Below are positions 32,201 through 41,816 of a stretch of 64,000 nucleotides of DNA, in pieces. The notes under the pieces are model-generated. The model searched no databases, was not told the origin of the DNA, and saw only the letters and a program-made list of their open reading frames with translations. Every line of letters starts with the position of its first letter. The first letter of the stretch is position 1. Location of the stretch: NCBI RefSeq assembly GCF_008386585.1, contig NZ_VUOB01000038.1:1-64000 (forward strand), read 5' to 3'. Source of the stretch: Solihabitans fulvus. Lineage in GTDB: Bacteria > Actinomycetota > Actinomycetes > Mycobacteriales > Pseudonocardiaceae. Made by a program: the position numbers and the translations under genes.

Positions 32201-33868
32201 GTGACTCCCGCCGCGCTCGCTGACCTGGTTCGTGCCACGGCCCTGGACGTGCTGTCCAGCCGTGGGCTGGACACCTCCGTCCTGCCCGAGACAGTGACCA
32301 TCGAGCGTCCGCGCAACCCCGAACACGGCGACTACGCCACCAACCTCGCCCTCCAGCTCGGCAAGAAGCTGGCCGTGTCACCCCGCGACCTGGCCGGCTG
32401 GCTGGCCGAGGCGCTGACCGGCCAGGACGCGCTGACCTCCGTCGACGTGGCCGGCCCCGGCTTCCTCAACCTGCGGCTGGCCGCCGACGCCCAGGGCGCG
32501 ATCGTGCGCGAGGTGCTGGCCGGCGGCGCCGACTACGGCACCGGCGACCTGCTCGCCGGCCGGCGGATCAACCTGGAGTTCGTCTCGGCGAACCCGACCG
32601 GCCCCATCCACCTCGGCGGCACCAGGTGGGCGGCCGTCGGCGACGCGCTCGGCCGGATCCTGACCGCGGAAGGGGCCAGCGTCACCCGCGAGTACTACTT
32701 CAACGACGCCGGCGCGCAGATCGACCGGTTCGTGCGGTCCATGATCGCCGCGGCCAAGGGCGAGCCAGCCCCCGAGGACGGCTACGCGGGCGCCTACATC
32801 AACGACATCGCCGACGCGGTGCTCGCCAGCGAGCCCGGTGCGCTCGGGCTGCCCGACGCGGAGCGGGCCGAGGTCTTCAGGACGATCGGCGTCGGGCTGA
32901 TGTTCGAGGAGATCAAGAAGAGCCTGCACGAGTTCGGCACCGACTTCGACGTCTACTTCCACGAGAACTCGCTGCACGAGTCCGGCGCGGTCACCAAGGC
33001 CGTCGAGGCGCTCAAGGAGTCCGGGAACCTGTACCTGGAGGACGGCGCCTGGTGGCTGCGGTCCACCGAGTACGGCGACGACAAGGACCGGGTGGTCATC
33101 AAGACCGACGGCAACCCCGCCTACATCGCCGGTGACATCGCCTACTTCCAGGACAAGCGGTCGCGCGGGTTCGACCTGTGCATCTACATGCTCGGCGCGG
33201 ACCACCACGGCTACATCGGCAGGCTCAAGGCCGCCGCGGCCGCGTTCGGCGACGACCCGGACACCGTCGAGGTGCTGATCGGCCAGATGGTGAACCTGGT
33301 CGCCGACGGCAAGCCGGTGAAGATGAGCAAGCGCGCCGGCACGGTGATCACGCTGGAGGACCTGGTCGAGGCCGTCGGCGTCGACGCGGCAAGGTACTCG
33401 CTGATCCGGTCCTCGGTCGACTCCTCCCTGGACATCGACCTCGACCTGCTTCGCAAGCACAGCAACGACAATCCCGTGTTCTACGTGCAGTACGCGCACG
33501 CCAGGGTGTCCAGCGTGCTGCGCAACGCCGCCGACCTGGGCATCGAGCTCGGCGAGCTGGCCGACTTCGACGCGACGCTGCTCACGCTGCCCAAGGAGGG
33601 CGACGTGATCCGCACCCTCGGCGAGTTCGCGCGGGTGGTGGCCTCGGCCGCCGAGCTGCGCGAGCCGCACCGGGTGGCCCGCTACCTCGAGGAGCTGGCC
33701 GGCGCGGTCCACAGGTACTACGACGAGAAGGGGGCCAAGGTGCTGCCCAAGGGCGACGAGGAGACATCGCCGCTGGCGGTACCGAGGCTCCGGCTCTACC
33801 AGGCCATGAAGCAGACGCTGGTCAACGGCCTTCGGCTGCTCGGCGTGAGCGCCCCGGAGCAGATGTGA
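32201..33868 (+). CDS. argS: Arginyl-tRNA synthetase
   Basis: Charges tRNA-Arg with arginine; cytoplasmic class I enzyme, 555 residues from GTG 32201. The N-terminal Add-1 domain recognises the tRNA D loop (PRNPEHGDYATNLALQL). The HIGH-equivalent is SANPTGPIHLGGTR (about 136-139) and the KMSKS-equivalent VKMSKRAG lies at about 374-379. The anticodon-binding helical domain ends with YQAMKQTLVNGLRLLGV. The stop overlaps the lysA start (TGATG), and argS-lysA coupling is conserved in actinobacteria. Confidence 0.97.
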   Translation: MTPAALADLVRATALDVLSSRGLDTSVLPETVTIERPRNPEHGDYATNLALQLGKKLAVSPRDLAGWLAEALTGQDALTSVDVAGPGFLNLRLAADAQGAIVREVLAGGADYGTGDLLAGRRINLEFVSANPTGPIHLGGTRWAAVGDALGRILTAEGASVTREYYFNDAGAQIDRFVRSMIAAAKGEPAPEDGYAGAYINDIADAVLASEPGALGLPDAERAEVFRTIGVGLMFEEIKKSLHEFGTDFDVYFHENSLHESGAVTKAVEALKESGNLYLEDGAWWLRSTEYGDDKDRVVIKTDGNPAYIAGDIAYFQDKRSRGFDLCIYMLGADHHGYIGRLKAAAAAFGDDPDTVEVLIGQMVNLVADGKPVKMSKRAGTVITLEDLVEAVGVDAARYSLIRSSVDSSLDIDLDLLRKHSNDNPVFYVQYAHARVSSVLRNAADLGIELGELADFDATLLTLPKEGDVIRTLGEFARVVASAAELREPHRVARYLEELAGAVHRYYDEKGAKVLPKGDEETSPLAVPRLRLYQAMKQTLVNGLRLLGVSAPEQM

Positions 33869-35295
33869 TGCGCGCGCACCCGGCAGGACCACGGCACGCC
33901 GACGTCATCGTTGCAGGCAACACAGCGGGATCGCGTCCGTCCACCACGGACCAGCTCGACGCGCTGCACCCGGATGTGTGGCCGCGCAACGCATCCCGGG
34001 GCGACGACGGTGTGGTGCGGCTCGCCGGGGTGGACGTGCGCGAGCTGGCCGAGCGGTACGGCACGCCCCTGTTCGTCATGGACGAGGCGGACTTCCGCGC
34101 GCGCTGCGCCGAGCACGCCAGGGCGTTCGGCGACCCGACGCTGGTGCACTACGCGTCCAAGGCGTTCCTCAGCGTCGAGGTCGCGCGCTGGGTCGCGCAG
34201 GAGGGGCTGAGCCTGGACGTGTGCAGCGGCGGCGAACTCGCCGTTGCGCTGCGCGCGGACTTCCCGCCGGAGCGGATCGCCCTGCACGGCAACAACAAGT
34301 CCGTCGCCGAGCTGGCCGCCGCCGTCGAGGCCGGTGTCGGCGCCGTGGTGGTCGACTCGTACTTCGAGATCGCCAGGCTGGACCAGATCGCCAGGGACCG
34401 CGGCGTGGTGCAGCCGGTGATGATCCGCGTGACGGTCGGCGTCGAGGCGCACACCCACGAGTTCATCGCGACCGCGCACGAGGACCAGAAGTTCGGCTTC
34501 TCGCTGTCCTCGGGGGACGCCGCGGAGGCCGCCGGCCGCGTCATCAAGGCCGAGGGGCTGAGCCTGGTCGGGCTGCACAGCCACATCGGCTCGCAGATCT
34601 TCGACGCCAACGGTTTCGAGGTGGCCGCCCGCAGGGTGATCGAGCTTGTCGCGCAGCTGCGCGACAAGCACGGCCCCGAGCTGCTGGACACACTGTCCAC
34701 TGTGGACCTCGGCGGCGGACTCGGCATCGCCTACACGCCGGACGACGACCCGCCGCCGCCCGCGTTCCTCGCCGAGCAGCTGCGCACCATCGTGTCCAAG
34801 GAGTGCGAGCACAACGACCTGCCCATGCCGAAGATCGCGGTCGAGCCCGGCCGCGCCATCGTCGGGCCGGGCACCGTCACGCTCTACGAGGTCGGCACCA
34901 TCAAGGACGTCGAGCTGGACGCCGGCCTGAGCCGCCGCTACGTCAGCGTCGACGGCGGGATGAGCGACAACATCCGCACCGCGCTGTACGACGCCGTCTA
35001 CGACTGCCGCCTGGTGTCCCGCGCCGCCGAGCACGACTCGGCCGCCGTGCTGTGCCGCGTGGTCGGCAAGCACTGCGAGGCGGGCGACGTCGTGGTCAGG
35101 GACTGCTGGCTGCCGGCGGACCTGGCGCCGGGCGACCTGATCGCGGTCGCCGCCACCGGCGCGTACTGCTACGTCATGGCCAGCGGCTACAACCGGCTGC
35201 CGCGACCCGCCGTCGTGGCGGTCACCGACGGAACGTCCCGGCCGCTGCTGCGCCGGGAGACCGAGGACGACCTGTTGCGCCTGGAGGTTTCCTGA
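33868..35295 (+). CDS. lysA: Diaminopimelate decarboxylase
   Basis: Last step of lysine synthesis: decarboxylates meso-diaminopimelate using pyridoxal phosphate. 475 residues. The PLP-binding lysine is in HYASKAFLS (about residue 98). Other signatures are LDVCSGGELAVAL, HSHIGSQI, and VEPGRAIVGPG (phosphate binding), with C-terminal CRVVGKHCEAGD and TGAYCYVMASGYN at the dimer active site. It overlaps the argS stop by one base and ends 2 bp before hom, indicating one operon. Confidence 0.97.
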   Translation: MRAHPAGPRHADVIVAGNTAGSRPSTTDQLDALHPDVWPRNASRGDDGVVRLAGVDVRELAERYGTPLFVMDEADFRARCAEHARAFGDPTLVHYASKAFLSVEVARWVAQEGLSLDVCSGGELAVALRADFPPERIALHGNNKSVAELAAAVEAGVGAVVVDSYFEIARLDQIARDRGVVQPVMIRVTVGVEAHTHEFIATAHEDQKFGFSLSSGDAAEAAGRVIKAEGLSLVGLHSHIGSQIFDANGFEVAARRVIELVAQLRDKHGPELLDTLSTVDLGGGLGIAYTPDDDPPPPAFLAEQLRTIVSKECEHNDLPMPKIAVEPGRAIVGPGTVTLYEVGTIKDVELDAGLSRRYVSVDGGMSDNIRTALYDAVYDCRLVSRAAEHDSAAVLCRVVGKHCEAGDVVVRDCWLPADLAPGDLIAVAATGAYCYVMASGYNRLPRPAVVAVTDGTSRPLLRRETEDDLLRLEVS

Positions 35296-35297
35296 GC

Positions 35298-36608
35298 ATG
35301 GCGGACAAACCCATCCGAGTCGCGCTGCTTGGCTGCGGCACCGTCGGCACCGAGGTGACCAGGCTCCTGCGCGACCAGGCCGCCGACCTGACCGCGCGGA
35401 TCGGCGCGCCGATGGAGATCACCGGCATCGCCGTGCGCCGCCCCAACAAGCACCGGGACGTGCCGGCCGAGCTGCTGACCACCGACGCGGCCGCGCTGGT
35501 CGCCTCCGACGACGTCGACGTCGTCGTCGAGGTGATCGGCGGCATCGAGCCAGCCCGCACCCTGCTGCTCGACGCGCTGCGCGCCGGCAAGTCCGTGGTG
35601 ACCGCGAACAAGGCGCTGCTCGCGGAGAGCGCGGGCGAGCTGTTCGCCGCCGCCGACGCTTCCGGGGCGGACCTGTACTTCGAGGCCGCGGTGGCAGGCG
35701 CGATCCCGCTGCTGCGGCCGCTGCGCGAGTCGCTTGCCGGCGACCGGATCACCCGCGTGATGGGGATCGTCAACGGCACCACCAACTACATCCTCTCCGC
35801 GATGGACAACACCGGGTCGGGCTACGGCGAGACGCTGGAGGAGGCGAGCAGGCTCGGGTACGCCGAGGCCGACCCGACCGCCGACGTCGACGGGTTCGAC
35901 GCGGCGTCGAAGGCGGCGATCCTCGCGTCGCTCGCCTTCCACACCAGGGTCACCGCCGCCGACGTGCACCGCGAGGGCATCGCCTCGGTCGCCTCCGCCG
36001 ACATCGCGGCGGCGCGGGCGCTCGGCCGCACCGTGAAGCTGCTGGCCATCTGCGAGCGCGTCACCGACACCGACGAGTCCGGCGAGACCACCGAGTCCGT
36101 CGCCGTGCGGGTGCATCCCGCGATGATCCCGCGCAGCCACCCGCTCGCCGGGGTCGGCGGCGCGTACAACGCGGTGTTCGTCGAGGCCGACGCGGCCGGC
36201 AGCCTGATGTTCTACGGCCAGGGGGCCGGGGGAGCGCCGACCGCGAGCGCGGTGCTCGGCGACCTCGTCGCGGTGGGCAGGAACATGGTGCAGGGCGGCA
36301 GGGGGCCGCGCGAGTCGGCCTACGCCGCGCTGCCGGTCCGCCCGATGGGCCAGACGCCGACCAGGTACCACATCAGCCTCGACGTCGCCGACCGCGCGGG
36401 CGTGTTGTCGCAGGTCGCGGCCGTGTTCGCGGAGCACGACGTGAGCATCGCCGTGGTCCGCCAGGAGGGCAGGACCGACGACGCCAGCCTGGTGATCGTC
36501 ACGCACGCCGCGTCCGAGGCCGCGCTACGGTCCACAGTGGACATGGTCGCCGGCCTGCCGGTCGTGCGCGAGGTCGTCAGCGTGATGCGGGTGGAGGGCA
36601 CGGAGTGA
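35298..36608 (+). CDS. hom: Homoserine dehydrogenase
   Basis: Reduces aspartate semialdehyde to homoserine, the branch point to threonine and methionine. 436 residues. The NAD(P) site is LLGCGTVG (residues 10-17). The catalytic part includes TANKALLA, the substrate loop GIVNGTTNYILSAM, and GYAEADPTADVDGFDAASK. The C-terminal ACT domain (about 355-430: DVADRAGVLSQVAAVFAEHDVSI) is the feedback site for threonine. ATG 35298 has GGAGG about 10 bases upstream, and the stop overlaps the thrC start. Confidence 0.97.
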   Translation: MADKPIRVALLGCGTVGTEVTRLLRDQAADLTARIGAPMEITGIAVRRPNKHRDVPAELLTTDAAALVASDDVDVVVEVIGGIEPARTLLLDALRAGKSVVTANKALLAESAGELFAAADASGADLYFEAAVAGAIPLLRPLRESLAGDRITRVMGIVNGTTNYILSAMDNTGSGYGETLEEASRLGYAEADPTADVDGFDAASKAAILASLAFHTRVTAADVHREGIASVASADIAAARALGRTVKLLAICERVTDTDESGETTESVAVRVHPAMIPRSHPLAGVGGAYNAVFVEADAAGSLMFYGQGAGGAPTASAVLGDLVAVGRNMVQGGRGPRESAYAALPVRPMGQTPTRYHISLDVADRAGVLSQVAAVFAEHDVSIAVVRQEGRTDDASLVIVTHAASEAALRSTVDMVAGLPVVREVVSVMRVEGTE

Positions 36609-37690
36609 ACGAGATTGTGACCGACTCGACCCTGCGGCCGGGCTGGCCGGGCATCCTGCACGCCTACGGCGACCGAATCCCGGTGCCCGACGGCGCGACC
36701 GTGGTCACCCTGCACGAGGGCGGCACCCCGCTGGTCGAGTCGGCGCACCTGTCCGAGCTGACCGGCTGCCGGGTGCTGCTCAAGGTCGAGGGCGCGAACC
36801 CCACCGGCTCGTTCAAGGACAGGGGCATGACCGTCGCGATGACGTACGCCCTGGCCAGCGGCGTGCGCGCGGTGATCTGCGCCTCGACCGGCAACACCTC
36901 GGCCTCGGCGGCCGCCTACGCCGCCCGCGCCGGCCTGACCTCGGCCGTGCTGGTGCCCAGCGGCAAGATCGCGCTCGGCAAGCTCGCCCAGGCCGTCGCG
37001 CACGGCGCGCGGATCCTCCAGATCGACGGCAACTTCGACGACTGCCTCGAACTGGCCCGCAAGACCTCGGCCGAGTACCCGGTGACGCTGGTGAACTCGG
37101 TCAACCCGGTGCGGCTGCTCGGCCAGAAGACCGCCGCGTGGGAGATCTGCGACGTGCTCGGCCGCGCGCCCGACATCCACTGCCTGCCGGTCGGCAACGC
37201 CGGCAACATCACCGCGTACTGGCAGGGCTACTCCGACTACGCCGCCGACGGCGTGGTCGAGGGCACGCCGAGGATGTTCGGCTTCCAGGCGGCCGGGGCA
37301 GCGCCGCTGGTCACCGGCGAGCCGGTGAGTCACCCCGAGACGATCGCCACCGCGATCAGGGTCGGCAGCCCGGCGTCCTGGACCGGCGCGGTCACCGCGC
37401 GGGACGAGTCGGGCGGCCTGTTCGAGGCCGTCACGGACGAGCAGATCCTCGACGCCTACCGGTTGCTTGCTCGCCGGGAGGGCATCTTCGTAGAGCCAGC
37501 CTCGGCGACCAGCGTCGCGGGCCTGCTGGCGACCTCGGAGGACGGCCGACTGCCAAGGGGTTCCGTGGTGGTCTGCACGGTCACCGGCCACGGCCTGAAG
37601 GATCCGGACACCGCGCTGATCGGCATGTCCGAGGTCGAGCCGCTGCCGGTGAGCCCCGGCGCGGTGGCGCACGCGCTGGAACTCACATGA
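36605..37690 (+). CDS. thrC: Threonine synthase
   Basis: Converts phosphohomoserine to threonine with pyridoxal phosphate. 361 residues. The PLP lysine is in NPTGSFKDRGMT (Lys71), followed by CASTGNTSASAAAYAARAGL and the phosphate-cup glycines of LPVGNAGNITAYWQGY. GTG 36605 overlaps the hom stop by 4 bp and its own stop overlaps the thrB start by 4 bp, so the three genes are translationally coupled. Confidence 0.97.
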   Translation: MNEIVTDSTLRPGWPGILHAYGDRIPVPDGATVVTLHEGGTPLVESAHLSELTGCRVLLKVEGANPTGSFKDRGMTVAMTYALASGVRAVICASTGNTSASAAAYAARAGLTSAVLVPSGKIALGKLAQAVAHGARILQIDGNFDDCLELARKTSAEYPVTLVNSVNPVRLLGQKTAAWEICDVLGRAPDIHCLPVGNAGNITAYWQGYSDYAADGVVEGTPRMFGFQAAGAAPLVTGEPVSHPETIATAIRVGSPASWTGAVTARDESGGLFEAVTDEQILDAYRLLARREGIFVEPASATSVAGLLATSEDGRLPRGSVVVCTVTGHGLKDPDTALIGMSEVEPLPVSPGAVAHALELT

Positions 37691-38562
37691 GTGGTGTTCG
37701 GGTCACGGTTCCGGCGTCCTCGGCGAACCTCGGCTCTGGGTTCGACGCGCTCGGTGTCGCCCTCGGCCTGCACGATGTCGTTGAGGTGTTCGTCACACCC
37801 GGTGGGCTGACCGTCGAGGTGACCGGCGAGGGCGCGGGCCAGGTGCCGACCGACGAGAGCCATCTGGTGGTACGGGCGTTGCGCGCCGCCTGCGCGGCGA
37901 CCGGGACGCGGCCGCCCGGCCTGCTGCTGCGCTGCCACAACGTGATCCCGCACTCGCGGGGCCTCGGCTCGTCCGCGGCCGCCGTGGTGGCCGGCGTGGC
38001 GGCCGGGTTTGCGCTGGCGGGACAGGAGTTGGACGAGCGGGCGCTGCGGTTGGCTGCCGGGTTCGAGGGGCACGCGGACAACGCGGCGGCGAGCCTGTTC
38101 GGCGGGGTCGTGGTGGCGTGGTCCGAGGACGACGGGTTCCGGGCCGTGCGGCTCGACCCGCATCCCGGGATCTGGCCGGTCGCGCTCGTGCCGGCGCAGG
38201 AGTCGGCGACCAGCACGACGCGCGGGCTGCTGCCTGCGACCGTGCCGCACGCCGACGCCGCCTTCGCGGCAGGCCGCTCCGCGCTGGCCGTGCACGCCTT
38301 CACCACTCGCCCTGACCTGCTGTTGGCCGCCACGGACGACCGGCTGCACCAGTCCTACCGGGAACCCGCCTGGCCCGCGACCATCCGGGTGATTCGCGAG
38401 CTGCGGGCGGCCGGGGTGCCGGCGGCGGTGTCCGGGGCCGGCCCGACCGTGCTCGCCCTGCCGGCCGACGGGACGCTGCCGGACGGCGTCGACCTGACCG
38501 GTTTCGCGGTGCGGCCGCTGCCGGTGGACCTGGTCGGCGTCCGGACAGAGCCGATCGGCTGA
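37687..38562 (+). CDS. thrB: Homoserine kinase
   Basis: Phosphorylates homoserine with ATP, feeding threonine synthase encoded just upstream. 291 residues, GHMP kinase family. Motif 1 is VPASSANLGSGFDALGVAL, the ATP loop is PHSRGLGSSAAAVVAG (about 88-103), and motif 3 is AAVSGAGPTVLAL. ATGA overlap with thrC (37687-37690). It is the last gene of the argS-lysA-hom-thrC-thrB run; rho begins 440 bp later. Confidence 0.96.
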   Translation: MSGVRVTVPASSANLGSGFDALGVALGLHDVVEVFVTPGGLTVEVTGEGAGQVPTDESHLVVRALRAACAATGTRPPGLLLRCHNVIPHSRGLGSSAAAVVAGVAAGFALAGQELDERALRLAAGFEGHADNAAASLFGGVVVAWSEDDGFRAVRLDPHPGIWPVALVPAQESATSTTRGLLPATVPHADAAFAAGRSALAVHAFTTRPDLLLAATDDRLHQSYREPAWPATIRVIRELRAAGVPAAVSGAGPTVLALPADGTLPDGVDLTGFAVRPLPVDLVGVRTEPIG

Positions 38563-39001
38563 GCGGCGACTGCCCTGTTCGCCGGACCTGCCCTGTCCGG
38601 AGCGTCCTCGCATGTCCGCCAGCTGGAACAAAGTCGAGGTCGCCGCTGTTGAATTGAGACACGACGCGCCACCCCGGTTGTTGCACCCGGCCTGGCGTGC
38701 GTCTACCCTCGGGGGCGATCAGTCACCGCGCGCACGGGCGCCGGTGCCGTTCCCGGACATTCGTTCCGGGTCGCATCTCCTGCTGCGAAGCGACTCTGTG
38801 CCGTATGGGCGGGGTCGACGCTGACAGGTACCCGATCGCCGTGATGACCGAGAAGTCCCGTGTCGGCGTTCCCCGTCGTTCGTGTGCACAACGCCCTCGT
38901 CGAGGTCCGCTCTCACCGGGCGAACGTGCCGTTCCGCGTTCCGTCGGACGGCAGGTCCGCTGGGCCGCGTAGGAGGCGCGGTTCGGTCAGGAAGGACATG
39001 T
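38563..39001 (+). other. Rho leader / intergenic region
   Basis: About 440 bp without a convincing gene, between thrB and rho. Long untranslated leaders upstream of rho are common because Rho limits its own transcription. The stretch contains many C-rich, G-poor short segments such as GCCCTGTTCGCC and CCCTGTCC, but no clear intrinsic terminator. AGGAAGG at 38989-38995 is the rho ribosome site. The regulatory role is inferred. Confidence 0.45.
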
Positions 39002-41152
39002 GTGAGCACCACAGATTTGTTGAGCAGCGAGGCCGTTTCCGCTGCCACCAGCGTTGGCCAGGCAAAAGCGGCCAAGATCGCAACCGATTCCAAGGAGAGC
39101 ACGCTGACCACCCCATCCAACGGCAGCTCGCCGCGCCGTCGTGCCGGCCTGTCGGGCATGGTGCTCGCTGAGCTCCGGGAACTCGCCGGCACGCTCGGGA
39201 TTACCGGCACCACGGGCATGCGTAAGGGCGATCTGATCGCCGCGATCAAGGAGCGGCAGGGCGGCACCTCCAGTCGGGGCAGTGCCGCGACGACGCCGTC
39301 CGCTCCGGTCGCCGAGGCGGCCCCCGCGCCGGCGAAGGCTGAGCGGTCCTCGGCCAAGTCCGCCGCGAAGGCCCCCCAGCAGCAGCTTTCGGTGCTCGAC
39401 GCGCCGGCCGAGCGGGCCGCAGAGCCCGCCGCGCCCGCCGCCGACCGGCCGGCCGAGGCCGCAGCACCCGCTGTCGAGCGCGCTGGCGGCTCCGACGAGG
39501 ACGGCAGCCGCCGCAACAACCGTCGGCGTCGTTCCTCCGGCCGCGCGGCCGGCAGCCCGGACGCGGCCGAGGCCGCGGCACCGCGCCAGGGCGGCGCCCC
39601 GGCCGCCGAGCAGCGCCCGGCCGCCGACACCGCCGTGAAGCAGGACGAGCGGCAGCCGGAGCGCCAGGAGCGCACCGACCGTCAGCAGGGCGAGCGGCAG
39701 CAGGGCGACCGTCAGCAGGGCGAGCGCCAGGAGCGGTCCAACGACCGCCAGGGCCGCCAGCAGGGCAACCGCCAGGAGCGCAACGACCGCGGCGACCGCA
39801 ACGAGCGCCAGGACCGGCAGGAGCGCAACGAGCGCAACGCCGACCGCGCCAACGAGCGCCCGAACGGTCCGGACGACGACGACGAGGACGGCGGACGTCG
39901 GCGCGGCCGGCGCTTCCGGGACCGTCGTCGTCGCGGCGGCCGTGAGGACGTCAACGAGCGCGGCGGCCGGGGCGTTGGCGGCGGCGGTGGCGACACCGAG
40001 GTCCGCGACGACGACGTGCTGCTGCCCGTCGCCGGCATCCTGGACGTGCTGGAGAACTACGCCTTCGTGCGCACCTCCGGCTACCTCGCTGGCCCGAACG
40101 ACGTCTACGTGTCGCTGTCGCTGGTCCGCAAGTACGGCCTGCGCCGGGGCGACGCCATCACGGGCGCGGTGCGTCAGCCGCGCGACGGCGAGCAGCAGCG
40201 GCAGAAGTTCAACCCGCTGGTGCGCGTCGACAAGATCAACGGGATCGACCCGGACGAGGCTCGGAACCGGCCGGAGTTCACCAAGCTGACTCCGCTGTAC
40301 CCGAACGAGCGGCTGCGTCTCGAGACCGAGCCGCACATCCTCACCACCCGCGTCATCGACCTGGTGATGCCGGTCGGCAAGGGGCAGCGCGCGCTGATCG
40401 TGTCGCCGCCCAAGGCCGGCAAGACCTCGGTGTTGCAGTCCATCGCCAACGCGATCGCGACGAACAACCCCGAGTGCCACCTGATGGTCGTGCTCGTCGA
40501 CGAGCGGCCTGAAGAGGTCACCGACATGCAGCGGTCGGTGAAGGGCGAGGTCATCGCCTCCACCTTCGACCGCCCGCCGTCAGACCACACCTCGGTCGCC
40601 GAGCTGTCCATCGAGCGGGCCAAGCGCCTGGTCGAGATGGGCTTCGACGTGGTCGTGCTGCTCGACTCGATCACCCGGCTTGGTCGTGCCTACAACCTGG
40701 CGGCGCCGGCGTCCGGCCGAATCCTGTCCGGTGGTGTCGACTCGACCGCGCTGTTCCCGCCGAAGCGTTTCCTCGGCGCGGCGCGCAACATCGAGAACGG
40801 CGGCTCGCTGACCGTGTTCGCCACCGCGCTGGTGGAGACCGGCTCCGCGGGTGACACGGTGATCTTCGAGGAGTTCAAGGGCACCGGCAACGCCGAGCTC
40901 AAGCTCGACAGGAAGATCGCGGACAAGCGGACCTTCCCCGCGGTGGACGTGGACCAGTCCAGCACCCGTAAGGAGGAACTGCTGCTCTCTCCGGACGAGC
41001 TGGCGGTCAACCACAAGCTGCGCAGGGTGCTGCACGCCCTGGACAGCCAGCAGGCGATCGAGCTGCTGCTCGACCGGCTGCGCAAGAGCCGCACCAACAT
41101 CGAGTTCCTGATGCAGGTCGCGAAGACCACGCCGGGTGCCGGCGAGGACTGA
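39002..41152 (+). CDS. rho: Transcription termination factor Rho, long-insert type
   Basis: RNA-dependent ATPase helicase that ends transcription. It is 716 residues against about 420 in E. coli. The RhoN helical domain is at about 45-88 (VLAELRELAGTLGITGTTGMRKGDLIAAIK). A disordered insert of about 250 residues (89-335) follows: Ala/Pro-rich first, then Arg/Gln/Asn/Asp/Glu-rich repeats (QQGERQQGDRQQGERQ) and an acidic DDDDED patch. The cold-shock RNA-binding domain starts at about 338. Walker A is PPKAGKTS (about 468) and Walker B is in VVVLLDSITRLGRA. Such inserts are typical of high-GC actinobacteria and bind structured RNA. GTG 39002 follows AGGAAGG. Confidence 0.95.
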   Translation: MSTTDLLSSEAVSAATSVGQAKAAKIATDSKESTLTTPSNGSSPRRRAGLSGMVLAELRELAGTLGITGTTGMRKGDLIAAIKERQGGTSSRGSAATTPSAPVAEAAPAPAKAERSSAKSAAKAPQQQLSVLDAPAERAAEPAAPAADRPAEAAAPAVERAGGSDEDGSRRNNRRRRSSGRAAGSPDAAEAAAPRQGGAPAAEQRPAADTAVKQDERQPERQERTDRQQGERQQGDRQQGERQERSNDRQGRQQGNRQERNDRGDRNERQDRQERNERNADRANERPNGPDDDDEDGGRRRGRRFRDRRRRGGREDVNERGGRGVGGGGGDTEVRDDDVLLPVAGILDVLENYAFVRTSGYLAGPNDVYVSLSLVRKYGLRRGDAITGAVRQPRDGEQQRQKFNPLVRVDKINGIDPDEARNRPEFTKLTPLYPNERLRLETEPHILTTRVIDLVMPVGKGQRALIVSPPKAGKTSVLQSIANAIATNNPECHLMVVLVDERPEEVTDMQRSVKGEVIASTFDRPPSDHTSVAELSIERAKRLVEMGFDVVVLLDSITRLGRAYNLAAPASGRILSGGVDSTALFPPKRFLGAARNIENGGSLTVFATALVETGSAGDTVIFEEFKGTGNAELKLDRKIADKRTFPAVDVDQSSTRKEELLLSPDELAVNHKLRRVLHALDSQQAIELLLDRLRKSRTNIEFLMQVAKTTPGAGED

Positions 41153-41164
41153 GCACACTGACAT

Positions 41165-41201
41165 ATGTGGGCCCCTGACGCTCGGCGTCAGGGGCCCACA
41201 T
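41165..41201 (+). terminator. Strong hairpin after rho
   Basis: Arms at 41165-41181 and 41185-41201 (starting ATGTGGGCCCC) pair perfectly over 17 bp with a 3-nt loop, 12 bp past the rho stop. Confidence 0.85.
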
Positions 41202-41273
41202 GCGTTTCGAGGGCTGTGCCGGTGAGGGCGGTGTGTTGGGCGCTGTGCGACGGAGCCGGGACGGGGCGCGTCC

Positions 41274-41308
41274 CGACGCCGAGGTGAGAGGCAGTGTCCT
41301 CAGCGTCG
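41274..41308 (-). terminator. Hairpin after CHAP-domain gene
   Basis: CGACGCCGAGG (41274-41284) pairs with CCTCAGCGTCG (41298-41308), with one G-T pair. It lies just past the stop of the minus-strand gene ending at 41313. Confidence 0.55.
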
Positions 41309-41312
41309 AAAT

Positions 41313-41816
41313 CTAGGGGCGGGGGCGGGCGGGCGGGGTCCAGCCCCGGTAGTTGGAGAAGTAGCTGTAGCCGCCCTGCGACCTGGTCACGTGGCCGATG
41401 GCCCCGTTGACGCTGGTGGCGTAGAAGCCGCCGTTGCCGTCGGAGATGCCGACGTGGCCCCACGCGCTGATGTTCCAGTACACGAACGCGCCGGCCGGCG
41501 GGTTGCGGTCGCCGGGGTGCTTGGGGCTGGCGCCGTTCCAGTGCGCGTTGGCCGAGGCCCAGACGCCGGAGGTGCCGTAGGAGACCTCGGCGGCCTTCTC
41601 GCAGTAGTGCTGGTAGGCGGTGCTGCCGAGGTGGTTCTGATACCACTGGACGGCGCCGGACGGGGTGCCGTCGCCGGCCGCGTGCGGTGCGACGACGGCG
41701 GCCGAGGTGTCGGTCAGCGGGGCCGCGTTGCCGGTCAGGGGGCTGGCGAGCAGGGCGGCTGCGGCGATCGCGGCGATCGCGGTCGCCGAGCCGAGTCGAT
41801 GCAGAGAGAGTTTCAC
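41313..41816 (-). CDS. Secreted CHAP-like amidase
   Basis: Predicted exported peptidoglycan-active protein, 167 residues. GTG 41816 is preceded by GGAGG at ideal spacing, and the product begins with a signal peptide (VKLSLHRLGS, hydrophobic run, cut near GNAAP). The domain contains YCEKAAEVSYGTSGVWASANAHW (candidate Cys), then PPAGAFVYWNI then WGHVGISDGNGGFYA (candidate His), in the order of NlpC/P60-CHAP enzymes. The segment is short, so activity is not assured. It is inserted, with the next gene, between rho and rpmE. Confidence 0.7.
   Translation of the reverse strand: MKLSLHRLGSATAIAAIAAAALLASPLTGNAAPLTDTSAAVVAPHAAGDGTPSGAVQWYQNHLGSTAYQHYCEKAAEVSYGTSGVWASANAHWNGASPKHPGDRNPPAGAFVYWNISAWGHVGISDGNGGFYATSVNGAIGHVTRSQGGYSYFSNYRGWTPPARPRP

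Noticed and set aside
38563..38720. Attenuator or leader peptide of the threonine genes
   Set aside because: The threonine genes overlap one another and lysA; no Thr/Ile-rich leader peptide precedes hom, and this gap lies after thrB.
39600..39900. CRISPR-like short repeats inside rho
   Set aside because: The repeats are in-frame, imperfect, without unique spacers of constant length, and encode the disordered insert of Rho.
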